From assembly GCF_026151205.1 (NCBI RefSeq), contig NC_087081.1:7065246-7129245 (forward strand): a stretch of 64,000 nt of DNA, in the 5' to 3' direction. Positions within the stretch are counted from its first letter, which is position 1, and every line of letters starts with the position of its first letter. The notes beneath the pieces were generated by a model. It ran no database searches. It worked only from the letters and a program-made list of their open reading frames with translations, and had not been told where the DNA came from. This stretch comes from Bolinopsis microptera (Eukaryota > Ctenophora > Tentaculata > Lobata > Bolinopsidae). Shown piece after piece: positions 44,865 through 57,529 of this stretch. The position numbers and the translations under genes are program-made.

Positions 44865-45552
44865 TATAGAAAACCGAGTTCTCTTGGTATTTAGTGTATG
44901 CTAGTCAAGCTCTAGTCACGAAGCACGAACGGCAGGGCGTACCGTAAGGTAGAAATGAAACGAGTATATTAAAATGGATAATTAATTAAAAGGAAAAGTA
45001 ATACAAAGTGAACGTCAACAGATAAAAACTTCCAAGTGTTCGCTCAAATCGATTAACGTGATTATAGATCACACGACGTGTCTAATCACAGCTGGTAGTG
45101 CTCAGTAAGACTGGCTACCGTTAATTCGAATCCCTTAAAGTGATTAAGGGGCAACTAAGAAGTGAGTTCTCCACATCCGGCTCTCCGGGTATACTCTCAA
45201 AACTTCGTCACGCCTCACTGCGTGACGGCACAACGCATCTGCTTGTACCACGTGACACGCCGTCTCGCCAATGAGCACTCCACTAGCAGTCACGCTGTGG
45301 TCGCGAGGACCAACCACAGGCCTGGCTGTAAGTCAGGTGCAAAGGGAGCGGACGGCTCGTTTCAGACAGTTAGTCTGACAGTAGTTCTGCCAGCCAACCG
45401 ACTTACACTCAAAATGTGTAACTCCCAAATACGAACATATAAAAACATTGGTTATTATATACCCGGAAATACATACTAAATTCTACGTCCCTTAAACGTT
45501 ATACTAGAACTAAGATATTCTAAAAGATATCTCTAAATACCATATTACAACA
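44865..45552 (-). repeat. 3' LTR of the Ty3-type element
   Basis: Reads TGTTGTAATATGG at its start and ...GGTTTTCTATA at its end on the minus strand. It ends with a TATA/TA border rather than CA. It is preceded in element orientation by the purine run GGGTAGAGA (45,553-45,561), a good polypurine tract. Confidence 0.9.
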
Positions 45553-46134
45553 TCTCTACCCAAACATTTTTTTCGAATATTTTAAAACAATAAAATAATC
45601 GCCCTTTTCAAAATTTAAATTTCAATGCTTCCACGCATCAAAAGTCCAAAACTTAAAAATAGGTCAAGTTTCAAAATATAAAACACGGCCCTAACCCTGT
45701 GCATTAAATTTAAATCCTCAAAATACTAAAATTAAAACTAAAATTGACTTCCAAAAATCTTTCAAAACTTTCCAATACTTCCTTTTCGCACCAAGTTGTA
45801 TAGTCCTTGGTGTTGAGTCTTCATCAATTGATAGAGATGTATCTGATATCTGAATCTCTAAAACGTCCTTGACAAGCAAACAAAGAAGTCAAAATAAATT
45901 CGAAAGTATCTACGTTTCCACCACTAAAGCAGCCCTGAGCGAGTCGTGTTGCGAGTAAAGATCCTAATATCCCTATCAGTACTGTTCTGAAAGATACACG
46001 TGTTATACCTAAGTAAGGTACTAAATCACTGCTAAGTACTAAATGGAAAGTTCTAGCTAAGTGCGTAAGATATTACTGTACTGAGACTAGATTCCAAAGT
46101 AAGTGTACTCCCTGTCAGGGCTTCTTCCCGTCTT
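45553..46134 (-). other. 3' untranslated part of the Ty3-type element
   Basis: No open frame; AT-rich. It ends in the polypurine tract next to the 3' LTR. No envelope-like ORF is present. Confidence 0.6.
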
Positions 46135-47267
46135 CTACTGGCTCAAATACCTCAAGAGATCCTTGACCACACTAACTTTCTCGTACCCCAAACGGTCGGG
46201 TTGTCTCCGCTCCTCAGGTCTCCTAGTGTTATATCTACGCTCCTCCCTCGGAGGGCTCTGTCTTCTTAGATCCACAGGAGAAAGCGATCCTGTTGTGTCA
46301 ATGTCGTGCCCCACTGAATCATATGACATAGAACTGCTATGACCCATCGTTCCTTCACCAACAACCGGACTCGATGATCTTCTATCGGCCGATCTCTCTC
46401 TAGCTGGAGTGAAGAATTCTGCAGAATTATCAACTGTTTCTACACTATCGCCTGAGGGAATGTTATGTGTGAGAGGTGTTACAGTACTAAAACTAGGATT
46501 AGTAGAATTCGTATCTAGTTGTGCAGGACTATTCACAACCCTAGGAGTAGAACTTAAACTAGGTTGTTTATAAATGCTAGCTGCACCATCCTTCTCCAGA
46601 CGAAACTTCTTCGGATGAACCTCTCTTCTCCTTGCTACAACTGGTGCTCTTCTCAGTTGAAAATCTGTCTCCTCTTCACTATCACTATCGGAATAGACTA
46701 CATCTCGCCTTGATGAGTCCGTCTTTAACTCGGCTTCACTGCTAACAATTTTAGGCAATGTAAAGCTAGTCTCTAGTTTCTCAGAAAACTTGTTCCTGAC
46801 ATATCTCTTTAACTTTCCAATGTTAAACACCTTCTTCTCTCCATCAGGCAAATCTAAACAGTACAAGTGATCGTTTATCTTCTTAGAGATCTTATACGGG
46901 CCAACCCAACGAGGACCGAACTTGTGCTTTGGACAATTTATCAAAACAAAAGCTTCCTCACCTTCCTCAAAGAATGGTCCCTTAACGTGCTTATCGTGAT
47001 ATCTCTGTGCATAGCAAAAATCACGCTCAGCTTGGACCCTCACCTTCCTGGTGATAAACTTGAGATTCTTGTACAGCTCGTATGCTTCAACATCAAACTC
47101 ATTCTCCTTCATAGGCTCTAGCTCGAAATCCTTACGATTCTCAGCTAGCAGGCTTAAAGGTGTGTTTAACTCACGACCAAATACCAACCTGTTGCTAGAA
47201 TAACCTGTGTGCCGATTCCGCAACGAGTTAAGTACAAAGACTACTCTAGATAACCAAAGATCCCAGT
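46135..47267 (-). pseudogene. Integrase C-terminal part and tail of pol, separated by the insertion
   Basis: The frame continues the integrase after the inserted element: SLRNRHTGYSSNRLVFGREL, then the GPY/F module (GPRWVGPYKISKKINDHLYC) and DGEKKVFNIGKLKRYV. An acidic and serine-rich tail of about 190 residues follows to the stop at 46,135. The GPY/F module is typical of Ty3-type integrases and helps target or multimerise the enzyme. The first codon of the frame as found is not a true start. The reading register agrees with the upstream half at 53.9 kb. Confidence 0.85.
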
Positions 47268-47272
47268 CCTGG
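47268..47272. other. Target-site duplication CCTGG (left)
   Basis: CCTGG lies directly before TGTTAGGG of the inserted element and recurs directly after its other end (53,938-53,942). Five bases is the usual duplication of LTR retrotransposon integrases. Confidence 0.9.
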
Positions 47273-49124
47273 TGTTAGGGACGTGTGTAGTACCTCAGAA
47301 CTAGAAGTTAAGTTGAACCCCAGTATGCTGCGTTAGTAGTAATTAGATTTGTAAATATGTGGATTAAAATGGTAAATAAACCATGTAAATTTGCAAATAT
47401 TCACCGTAACATAAAGTGTCATAAAGATGAATTAGGTGAGAACTTATATGATTAAGATGAATTAAGTGATCATTTATATGATTAAGATCTGATTGGAGAG
47501 ATTTGCAGAGCACTGCAGCCATTGGTCAGAAAGGACATCTAGTTTTATTAGAATTATTTATAACGAAATTATTGTATTAATAGAGTTATTGAATTCATCA
47601 ATTAGTGGAACGGTATTTTAACCAGTTTTAAAAACCTGTATTTGTATTATTAAACCTGTTTGTTTGTAATAACCTGTTTGCAATAACTTGTTTGTTTGCA
47701 ACTCTCCTGGATAACGCGTGGACCGCCTCTTCCACTGGAGCTCCTCTTCCACAGAACACCTAGACTACAAAAGATGAACACACAAGATTCTCACTGCCGT
47801 CTGCCTTTAGCCTTTTCCCGAACGCCTCTCCTATGATTGGTTTTCCCTACACGGCCCGGGATGTTAGTATGCTGCGCTCTCTCCCACGTCACTAGTTTCA
47901 TAAATAGGTTTGTAGTCCTTTATTTTAAATCATTGACCTTAGTATTTTGTTCCTAAGACCGTATCAATATCATGCATAATTAGGTTAAGATTAAATCCAT
48001 GAGTTCAAGTTCTGTATATAATATGCGGGTAAAATACTTATCCGTTATTCTCACCAGATTTTCCTAACGTCATGCCAGATCATTGTAATTGGTTCCCGTC
48101 GCTTCTGTTGAATTCCTGATAGGCTAGGAAGTTTGTTCCTCGAGGTAGAGCTTTTATAATTATTAAACCATTAATTAGATGTTGTTCATTGCAATGTTAT
48201 TTCCAATTATTGATTCACATTGTTCGTAATACTAAAGTCATTCCCGATAGGTTAGTAATTAAATTCTAATAGGTTTATACATTCCTAGGTAATATTGTGG
48301 TGAGCCTATCCTACCTGTTTGCTTGTCCTAACCTTAGCAGCACCTACATTATTACCTCGTAAGTCATTTGAGCATTTATTGATAAGTTCTTACATATTTA
48401 GTATTCTACAGTTCACTCTAATTTAACTTTATCTTGTTTAATTTTATCCTAGTTAGTATATTATTGTCTTTAATTAATCCGTCATTTGCTAATAATTTGT
48501 CCCTTTCTAGGACATTCCCCTCCCACGGATTCTGCCCTCGTTGGCAGCATTGAAGGAACGTAGCCATGATATAGCAGCTACCTGTCCATCGTCCAGAGAG
48601 AGAGTCAGCCAGCCCGTTATAATACACACCAGTTCCCATTGATCACCCAGCTACCCAACTGATTTAGGGTAACGGACTTTACCATGAGATTGAACACTTA
48701 TTTTATGTACGATTGGATTGGTCTTGCATTATTTTACAATCTTATTCACTTGTTTTAATTGGTTATCTTCCAGATATAAATTCATCTAAAAGTTCGAAGT
48801 TAAAACTCTAGACATAATTTCCCCTAAAAGTTCGAAGTCCATAATTATAACATAAATTCCTGTCATAAATCTACCATTGTACACTGAGAGTTTGGGTTTG
48901 AACTATGCCCTGAGTGAGTCTCAAGCCGGGAGGTATTCCATAATATCGGAACCTGAATATCCATACTCTAGTTAAAAGGAGCCCATTATACGTAGTTAAA
49001 TTAATACCATCACAATTTAATGAAATATAATAAATAAATAATCTCTAGAAGTCATGGAAAATTGGAGCAGTAAATAGGCCGTTAAGTAAGTTGTCGTGCT
49101 AAAATCCGAGTACGCCTCTTAACA
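47273..49124. repeat. Left LTR of the non-coding element
   Basis: Begins TGTTAGGGACGTGTGTAG and ends CGCCTCTTAACA. It carries AATAAATAAATAA about 90 bases before its right end on the plus strand, a possible poly(A) signal in that orientation. A 73-codon frame on the minus strand (48,418-48,639) is kept in both LTRs but has no family and no other support. Confidence 0.9.
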
Positions 49125-52077
49125 ATGTAGCCCTAATGCGGCTCTCTCTGTACAAATTTTGGTAGCAAAATTTCAAAAATCTGGAAGAGACGCCAAACTT
49201 TAGTTTGCTTGTTTTTCTTGTTAGTGCACCGTTAGTGCAATTTGTTTATTTACATTGATAGTAGTTGTTGCAGCCATCACCATAGAATGATGAAGCCACA
49301 ACTGAGAAGTTTTGATGATGAGATAATGGTTTAGTGTAGAAGTGGAAAAGAATTTATAAGATATTGTGGGGTAGATATAATGATGATGATATTTGGGCAA
49401 GAGGGATATGATGATGAGAATTGGGAAGAGATTTGGTAAATGAGATGAAGATGTGATGATATTGAGTAGTCATAGATATGATGATGATGTGAAAGGGAAA
49501 GTGGTGATAAATACCATAGGTAATATACGGCCGTATAATTAGGTAAAGATGGGAATGATGAGAGGAGATGTATGATAAAGTTGAGAAGATTACGGGATAT
49601 TATGAGATGTTGAAATGTGAGACAAGTATATTATGGGGAGATATATTAAACTGCAGTATAAACTATTAGCCGGCTAAAGGGATACGGGGTTCAGAAGATG
49701 TTGTGAAGTTAATGGGAGGAGGTGCTATAATGGTTGTTGACAAGGCGTTAGTTTTGATAAGTAGATGGGCTTCTTATCTGTTATTTGGGTGTTGTGATAC
49801 CGCCAAATGCGCGCTTGGTGGTTAGAAACACTTCAGATCCAGTGACGACCCTTCGAACTTTGAAACTAAGATTGGCAACATGATTTAGCGTAATAGGGTA
49901 TGCGGACGTGAAGAAGAGAAGATATTTGAATTATGATGAGACAGAGGGAGATTTGATAAAGGATTTGTTGTTTAGAAATAAAGATGATTAGTATAATAGG
50001 GTATGCGGATGTGAAGATGGGGAAGATGAATTCAGATGTGACGAGATGATACGAGTAATATGAGATTTGATAAAGGGTATATTGGTTAAAGTTGGCATAG
50101 TTTGAAATACGTTGGGAGATAAGGGATACAAATTTTATTGGATGCAGGGTATTTTAAGTTGTGAGTGTTGGCTGGTGGCTGCACAGTTATTAATGCAAAT
50201 TGATTGTTTACTGCATCAGGCAGTATTATTATTTTTTATCTTGAAGTTTCCGCAGAATACTGAGACAGGTTCAGCAGCTGCAGTAATTCAAGTATTATAC
50301 AGAGCGTGAAGAAGAATAACGCCTGTCTTTTAGTTACGAACAAAGTTGAGAGAACTTTAAGGTCAGATGTTTTAGCGAGAATAAATAAGTTAGAATATTG
50401 TTTTTTTTAGCAGCAAACCCTTTTGTGCTGTGTTTTAAATTGTGTAACTATAAGTAGATTCGGCTGATCGAAGTATAGCCGCTAGCTGTAAGAGAGTTCA
50501 AAGTCAAAGTAATTTTAGTTTTGGGTCAAGGGTTTGTGGTATAGAAAGTTTATCTGTCGTAAACATGTACATTGTACAATCATTATTTCATAATACGATA
50601 GTGCCAATATCAGTGCCAGACTTAGAGAAACACCTGAGCGTGGGAAGAGGGATGAGCTCCTTATAATCCCAGTGCCCAACAGGGGGAGGCGAATCCGCGA
50701 GGATCCGGGGACACGTTAAACAATTCTATAGTGCTGGAGAGGAAACTGAAGGCTCCTGTGTCTAACGAAGTGTGAATTAACACACTGCCTTGGTACCCTC
50801 TAGTCGGCCGTGTTTTCGGGCTACCTGGTGTTCAGTACCTGGAGCTTGTCACCCCCAGGACTGGACATACGTCCCCAGGCAAGTGGAACACGGTGGTACG
50901 TGGACGACAGTCCACACCTAGCTAGTATCTTATCTTTTTGAACCCCACAAAGGTGGAAAATTACCCAGAAAGGGAGTAAATAAAAATTTGGAAGATAAGA
51001 TCTAGTGAACAGGCAAGGCAAGAGAAAACGGTCAAAGTTCATAGTTGTGACAGCTAAGTCCTCTATGGGTCAGACCGTCGGTGGAACCTAGGAGTGCCAA
51101 TCCCACTTACTGGTCATCCATCGCTACAGACTGGGTCCCTTGCCGGTAGGTTCACATATGCGTAACATCCTTTTATGTAAAAGGTTGCGTGATCTGCTCA
51201 ATGTACAGTCGGGCCTACATAAGCTAAAAGCGACTTGGTCTTTAGGATCGTCCAGTTAGTAAGCGAATGTAGCTGTTGTGATCAAGGGGATTAAAAAGTG
51301 AACCTTGGGAAGCAATGGGCAGTTCTTTAAACTGCGGAAATGGGGTCAGCTCAGACTGCGCCTGGTTACACATAATGATTAAGTAAGAATAAATAAGTAA
51401 GTAAGGGTGCATAAAAATTAAAAGTTATGATTGAATAGAAGCAGTTGTAATGTAACAGGAGGTCGAAGACCAGAAGTGCGAAGTATAGCCGCTGGTTGTA
51501 AGAAATTTCAAAGTCAAAGTAAATTATAGATGGGGTCAAGCTTTTGTGGTATAGGAAGTTTATCTGTCGTAAAAGGGGTATGTATACTTCTTTACCTTTT
51601 TCTCTAAAAAAAATTTTTTTAATAAATTTATTGAATCTTGTGGCAACAAGTCTGTATAGCATGACACACCAACATTTATACCAGATTCCTGGAAATCCTT
51701 TAATTCCTGGTAATGGCATTAGTGGCTCTAAATTTCTTAGAATTTCTGAATTTCTGAGGTGTTAATGAGTTGATTGACTCCACAAAATTTACAAATACCG
51801 AGACTCACGCACCTAAATTCAATGTGGTTGATTGTCCACTAACTGTTAATAGTGCAACTAATAACCAGTTGCCTCATATTCTAGTAACTATCGAGTATAT
51901 TAAGTTTTATGAAGCCTTATGCACAAGGAGTTAGAGATTTGTTTTTTTTAAAGATAGTTAGTTATTTTAATGTACGATTTTTTTAGATAAAAAGAAAGGG
52001 TCATTATTTTAAAAGAAAGAGCTTAAATTATAGATGGGTTTGTTATGACGGGGACGTCCTAAAATCGATCGGGGACA
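49125..52077. other. Internal region of the non-coding LTR element
   Basis: About 2.95 kb with no coding homology. It includes a GATGATGA-rich purine stretch (49,370-49,500). A direct repeat of about 100 bp (50,475-50,575 and 51,478-51,578) shares GAAGTATAGCCGCT and AAGTTTATCTGTCGTAAA. No convincing primer-binding site or polypurine tract lies tight against either LTR. Confidence 0.7.
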
Positions 52078-53937
52078 TGTTAGGGACGTGTGTAGTACCT
52101 CAGAACTAGAAGTTAAGTTGAACCCCAGTATGCTGCGTTAGTAGTAATTAGATTTGTAAATATGTGGATTAAAATGGTAAATAAACCATGTAAATTTGCA
52201 AATATTCACCGTAACATAAAGTGTCATAAAGATGAATTAGGTGAGAACTTATATGATTAAGATGAATTAAGTGATCATTTATATGATTAAGATCTGATTG
52301 GAGAGATTTGCAGAGCACTGCAGCCATTGGTCAGAAAGGACATCTAGTGTTATTAGAATTATTTATAACGAAATTATTGGATTAATAGAGTTATTGAATC
52401 ATCAATTAGTGGAACGGTATTTTAACCAGTTTTAAAAACCTGTATTTGTATTATTAAACCTGTTTGTTTGCAATAACCTGTTTGCAATAACCTGTTTGTT
52501 TGCAACTCTCCTGGATAACGCGTGGACCGCCTCTTCCACTGGAGCTCCTCTTCCACAGAACACCTAGACTACAAAAGATGAACACACAAGATTCTCACTG
52601 CCGTAGCTGCCGTCTGCCTTTAGCCTTTTCCCGAACGCCTCTCCTATGATTGGTTTTCCCTACACGGCCCGGGTGTTAGTATGCTGCGCTCTCTCCCATG
52701 TCACTAGTTTCATAAATAGGTTTGTAATCCTTTATTTTAAATGATTGACCTTAGTATTTTGTTCCTAAGACCGTATCAATATCATGCATAATTAGGTTAA
52801 GATTAAATCCACGAGTTCAAGTTCTGTATATAATATGCGGGTAAAATACTTATCCGTTATTCTCACCAGATTTTCCTAACGTCATGCCAGATAATTGTAA
52901 TTGGTTCCCGTCGCTTCTGTTGAATTCCTGATAGGCTAGGAAGTTTGTTCCTCGAGGTAGAGCTTTTATAATTATTAAACTATTAATTAGATGTTGTTCA
53001 TTGCAATGTTAATTCCAATTATTGATTCACATTGTTCGTAATACTAAAGTCATTCCCGATTGGTTAGTAATTAAATTCTAATAGGTTTATACCTTCCTAG
53101 GTAATATTGTGGTGAGCCTATCCTACCTGGTTGCTTGTCCTAACCTTAGCAGCACCTACATTATTACCTCGTAAGTCATTTGAGCATTTATTGATAAGTT
53201 CTTACATATTTAGTATTCTACAGTTCATTCTAATTTAACTTTATCTTGTTTAATTTTATCCTAGTTAGTATATTATTGTCTTTAATTAATCCGTCATTTG
53301 CTAATAATTTGTCCCTTTCTAGGACATTCCCCTCCCACGGATTCTGCCCTCGTTGGCAGCATTGAAGGAACGTAGCCATGATATAGCAGCTACCTGTCCA
53401 TCGTCCAGAGAGAGAGTCAGCCAGCCCGTTATGATACACACCAGTTCCCATTGATCACCCAGCTACCCAACTGATTTAGGGTAACGGACTTTACCATGAG
53501 ATTGAACACTTACTTTATGTACGATTGGATTGGTCTTGCATTATTTTACAATTTGTATTTACTTGTTTCAATTGGTTATCTTCCAGATATAAATTCATCT
53601 AAAAGTTCGAAGTTAAAACTCTAGACATAATTTCCCCTAAAAGTTCGAAGTCCATAATTATAACATAAATTCCTGTCATAAATCTACCATTGTACACTGA
53701 GAGTTTGGGTTTGAACTATGCCCTGAGTGAGTCTCAAGCCGGGAGGTATTCCATAATATCGGAACCTGAATATCCATACTCTAGTTAAAAGGAGCCCATT
53801 ATACGTAGTTAAATTAATACCATCACAATTTAATGAAATATAATAAATAAATAATCTCTAGAAGTCATGGAAAATTGGAGCAGTAAATAGGCCGTTAAGT
53901 AAGTTGTCGTGCTAAAATCCGAGTACGCCTCTTAACA
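52078..53937. repeat. Right LTR of the non-coding element
   Basis: Nearly identical to the left LTR. Differences include scattered substitutions and the extra GTAGCTGCC near 52,605. It is followed by the right-hand CCTGG duplication. Confidence 0.9.
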
Positions 53938-56900
53938 CCTGGTATCGTCCCGGTGGTAAGCTGGTTCTCAGTGCAGTATTCAACCGACGGTTCGCTCTTT
54001 CAACTCTTCCAGTACTTCGAGAAACGTATGGTTGGCCATGAATGTATTTGCAATCTAGGGCTTGAGCTATGGTCTCGAAATAATTAGCTCTAAAACCCGG
54101 ATGATTATCAGCCATCATGAATCTAGGCTGGCCAAAACGATCAATCCAAAACCTACGAATCAAGGACACGCTCTCCTTAGCTGTCTGGGTCTTAGTAGGA
54201 ATAGCTACCACATAATTTGACCAACAATCAGTTATAGTCAAAATATACTTATAACCTCTAGGTGTAGCCCCAACCTTCTCAGGAACTATATGATCGAAAC
54301 AAATTGCTGAGTTAAATGAGTGGAACAATATGTGCTTGAGGGGTGCCTTATTGTATGCCTGAGGTGGCTTACTTGCTGCACACTTGCAACATGCTGCGAT
54401 CCACAATTTGAAACATTCACCCATTTTCGGCCAGTAGAAATGTCGTTTACAGACTTCAAGACAATTTTCTACTCCAGCATGTGCAGTCTCCTGGTTATGC
54501 ACCATGTCCAGGACAGATTCATGCAAGGATTCGGGGACTATGATCAACTCTCTACTCCCCTCCGGATCTCTCACTTCAGTCCAACGTCTCCTAAGTATCC
54601 CGTCCTTGATACTTATAAGATCAAACTGTTTCCAATAACTTAACAGTTCCTGTGGCATTCTACCCGCCTGAATTACCACCGGTTTCTCCTTCTTGATCAC
54701 CCAACTATAGACCTGGTTTAAGATATCATCCTCCTTCTGAGCCTGTATAATCTGCTCATGGGTCGGATTAAGAAACTTTACTCCTCTCTCTAGTGAGATT
54801 ACATCACTAGTAACCGCTGAAACATTTTCAACTGCTCCCGCAACTACTGATGCTTCCTCTGTAGTATCAGCCTGAGTAAGATTACAATTGCAATGTCGGC
54901 TATCAACTTCAGGCGTAATCTGAACAATGTTTACAACACTAGGGTCTTCACTATTCTCATCAAACAAGAACCCCGGAATCATACTGTCCTCAACACTCAC
55001 CTCATTGCAAGATTCCTTAACCAGATTACTGCAATCATCATCAACCACAGTCTCGCTGCTAACCGGTACCTGCATCCTCTTAAACAGTATCGGGTGTTTA
55101 CATCTATAATGTTCACGTCTCACCCGGTTTACTCCCTCTAACGCAGCATCAAGACTAAAAGTGGAACTATGACCAATGCTCGCAACATTTTCTCGAGATT
55201 TACCATAAACTTGGTACTTATAACGACTAAGTCCATCACACATCTGGTTACTCTTCCCCGAGATATGCTTCATAGTAAAAGTATAGTTAGCAAGCTCCTG
55301 AAGCTTCCTGATAACAGAAGATGACATCTTTGAAAATATTGTCGTAATATTCAAGAGTGGCAGACAATCTGTGATAACAGTGAAGTTTTTAACGCCACGT
55401 AAGTAAACCGAGAAATGTTTCAGAGTCTGATATAAAGTCTCAAATTCAATCTGAGTTTGCGGCCATATCCGCTTGTGGTCCGGAACCTTACGAGAAAAGT
55501 ACGCAATTACCCTCCTCTTACCTTTGATCCACTGAGTCAAAGTACCACCAAATGCGTGTTTAGAACCATCCAAAGTTACCTCATAACTATTTTCCGGATC
55601 ACTAACCTCCGGAAATGCTAGGACAGGACTAGATATCAACATGTCACGTAACTTCTGAAATGCAATCTGGCAATCCTCGGTCCACTCGAATACCTTGTTC
55701 TTACGAAGTAACGCATAGAGAGGACGTGCTATCTCGGAATATCCCTTGCAGAACTTCTTGGAATAATTCAACATGCCTAAAACTGATTGCAATTCAGCTC
55801 TATTACTGGGAGGTTCTAGACTCTTAATATGCTCTATACGAGAGTCGTTCATCCTGACTCCTTCCTTAGTTAGAGTAATACCGACATATTCAACCTCCTC
55901 ACGTAAAAATCTGCACTTACGAGGTGTTAGTTTGAGCTTACCCAACTTAAGACGAGCAAAGAGTACTGACAGTATCTGAATGTGAGATTTTACATCACGC
56001 GTGAATATCAGTAAATCATCTATGAAGAATGCTAACGCATCTGATATACCCAGACCGTTTATCAACCGCATGACCATTCTAGTAAACGTAGCTGAACTAG
56101 ATTTCAGGCCCATGACCATTCTAGCAAACTGATACCTCTTCTGATTGTGCATGAACGCCGTGACATGCCTGGATTCCTTGGTATACGGAACCTGGTGAAA
56201 AGATTTACTCAAATCCACTGTTGAATACAGATTTTTATCGCCCACTTTGTCTAAAATGTGGTTCAAATTCGGCAGCTCCATTAAATCATCCTGAAGCTCT
56301 AAATTTACCATTCTTAGATCCGCAACCAATCTAGAGCGATCTCCTGATGGCACCAGGAAAAGGGGAGAATTAAAATTAGAATGGTCAGGGCATTCCTCAA
56401 CCACACCAGATCTAAGCAAACCTCTAATCTGTCTATCCATTTCCGGCTGCTGCTTGAACGGAATCCTTCTCGATGGAACCCATCTAGGTTTATAGTTATC
56501 CTTGAGCTGGAGATGTGCCTCAAAGAAATTACAACAACCTAAATCATGCTCTCCACTCGAGAAAACGGTTCTATACTCCCACACAGTCTCTCGAAGATCA
56601 TTCTTGTCTTCCTCGCTAATCTTCAACTCGTCTAACTTCAACTGCTTGAAAAGACTCTCCCTATCCCATTCCTTAACTAGCGGCTCCTCATCAGCTAGCT
56701 TGCTTACCTCTGGCACTGAACAATCAGATGACACCGCATTAACTGTTTCACAGGTCACTCTCATGACTCGCTCACCAAACTCTACAGGCTTCATCTTACC
56801 CAGCCACGTTCTCTTACTTATCTTCACAGGCTTATCTGTAGGATTCATGACTCTAACAGGGACCATATTGTCCTCAGACCGTATGAGAGAGTGCGCTGTG

Positions 56901-57529
56901 AATATGCCAGTACCTACAACCGTGTTAATATGAGGTTCTAACTGGCCATAAACGTCATCACGTTGACTTCTAGGTCGCAACAATTTTCCCTGTATATGAG
57001 TGCCCGAGAGAGGTGGTATAATTACTGTTTCATTGCATACTACCTTCATGCAGCGCTTAGTGGGTTTAGGGGGTGTTCTAAAACACGATGAACCCTTGTT
57101 AGTATACAGTAATCTATCCCTGGCATTAATATTGATCCCCTGATCAAACATCAAATCCATGCCTATCAGAACCTCTGCCTCATGAAATTCAGAAACAACA
57201 AACGTGTGTTCAAAAGATTTGCCGGCAATAACCACTGGAAGCTTAATCTGACCGAAAGTCTTTATGTTATTACCCGAAAAGGACTTAAGCTTGAGATTAC
57301 ACGACACAACCTTCTCAAATTTATCTATAAATCTGACAAACGATTCAGCAATTATAGAAATAGACGATCCCGTATCCACAAAGAAATTTGCTGATCTACC
57401 AGCACAATTTCCTCCAACCAAAATGCAGTTTCCCTTACTGCCACCAATCTCGTTACAATCCTCATAGTAACGTGTGTTTTTGACCGCGGGCGACCTCTTA
57501 AATCTAGGGCCGCCCTTTAGAAGTTTAAA
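53938..57529 (-). CDS. Ty3-type pol: protease, reverse transcriptase, RNase H, integrase (3' end cut by the insertion)
   Basis: The frame is open from the frameshift site at 57,523-57,529 to the insertion at 53,938 without a stop. Numbered from the first in-frame start-like codon (57,421): protease with DTGSS at residues 16-20; reverse transcriptase with a VADLRMVNLELQDD block, STVDLSKSFHQVP, and the catalytic FIDD near 463; RNase H with TLDGSKHAFGG near 615 and ITDCLPLL; integrase with an HHCC zinc finger (HNQETAH ... CCKC, about 974-1,017) and the D, D, E residues in ITDCWSN, MADNHPG and RVERANR. The last residues before the insertion still match integrase; the last ten or so codons of the computed frame are read from the inserted LTR. 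No own start is needed, since pol lies in the -1 frame of gag. Confidence 0.9.
57488..57529 (-). promoter_or_regulatory. -1 ribosomal frameshift signal between gag and pol
   Basis: On the minus strand the heptamer TTTAAAC (57,529-57,523) lies in the gag frame as T TTA AAC, two codons before the gag stop. After a 7-nt spacer (TTCTAAA), GGGCGGCC (57,515-57,508) pairs with GGTCGCCC (57,495-57,488) as an 8-bp stem containing one G-U pair, around a 12-nt loop. Moving back one base enters the pol frame directly. The heptamer, spacer length and stem are the classical arrangement. Confidence 0.8.

Larger units (their letters stand above)
47273..53937. mobile_element. Large non-coding LTR element (LARD-like) inserted in the integrase
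   Basis: LTRs of 1,852 and 1,860 bp (47,273-49,124; 52,078-53,937) with TG...CA ends (TGTTAGGG ... CTTAACA) and CCTGG duplications enclose only 2,953 bp of internal sequence. That sequence shows no gag, protease, reverse transcriptase or integrase in any frame. Size and layout match large retrotransposon derivatives that depend on an autonomous partner. I count about 25 differences between the LTRs by eye, including a 9-bp repeat gain near 52,605. The orientation is not certain. Confidence 0.85.

Noticed and set aside
45553-46134. Envelope gene in the Ty3-type element
   Set aside because: The stretch between pol and the 3' LTR is short and closed in all frames.
48418-48639. 73-residue ORF conserved in both LTRs
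   Set aside because: Conservation follows from LTR identity; no family or initiation support. Kept only as a remark under the LTR.
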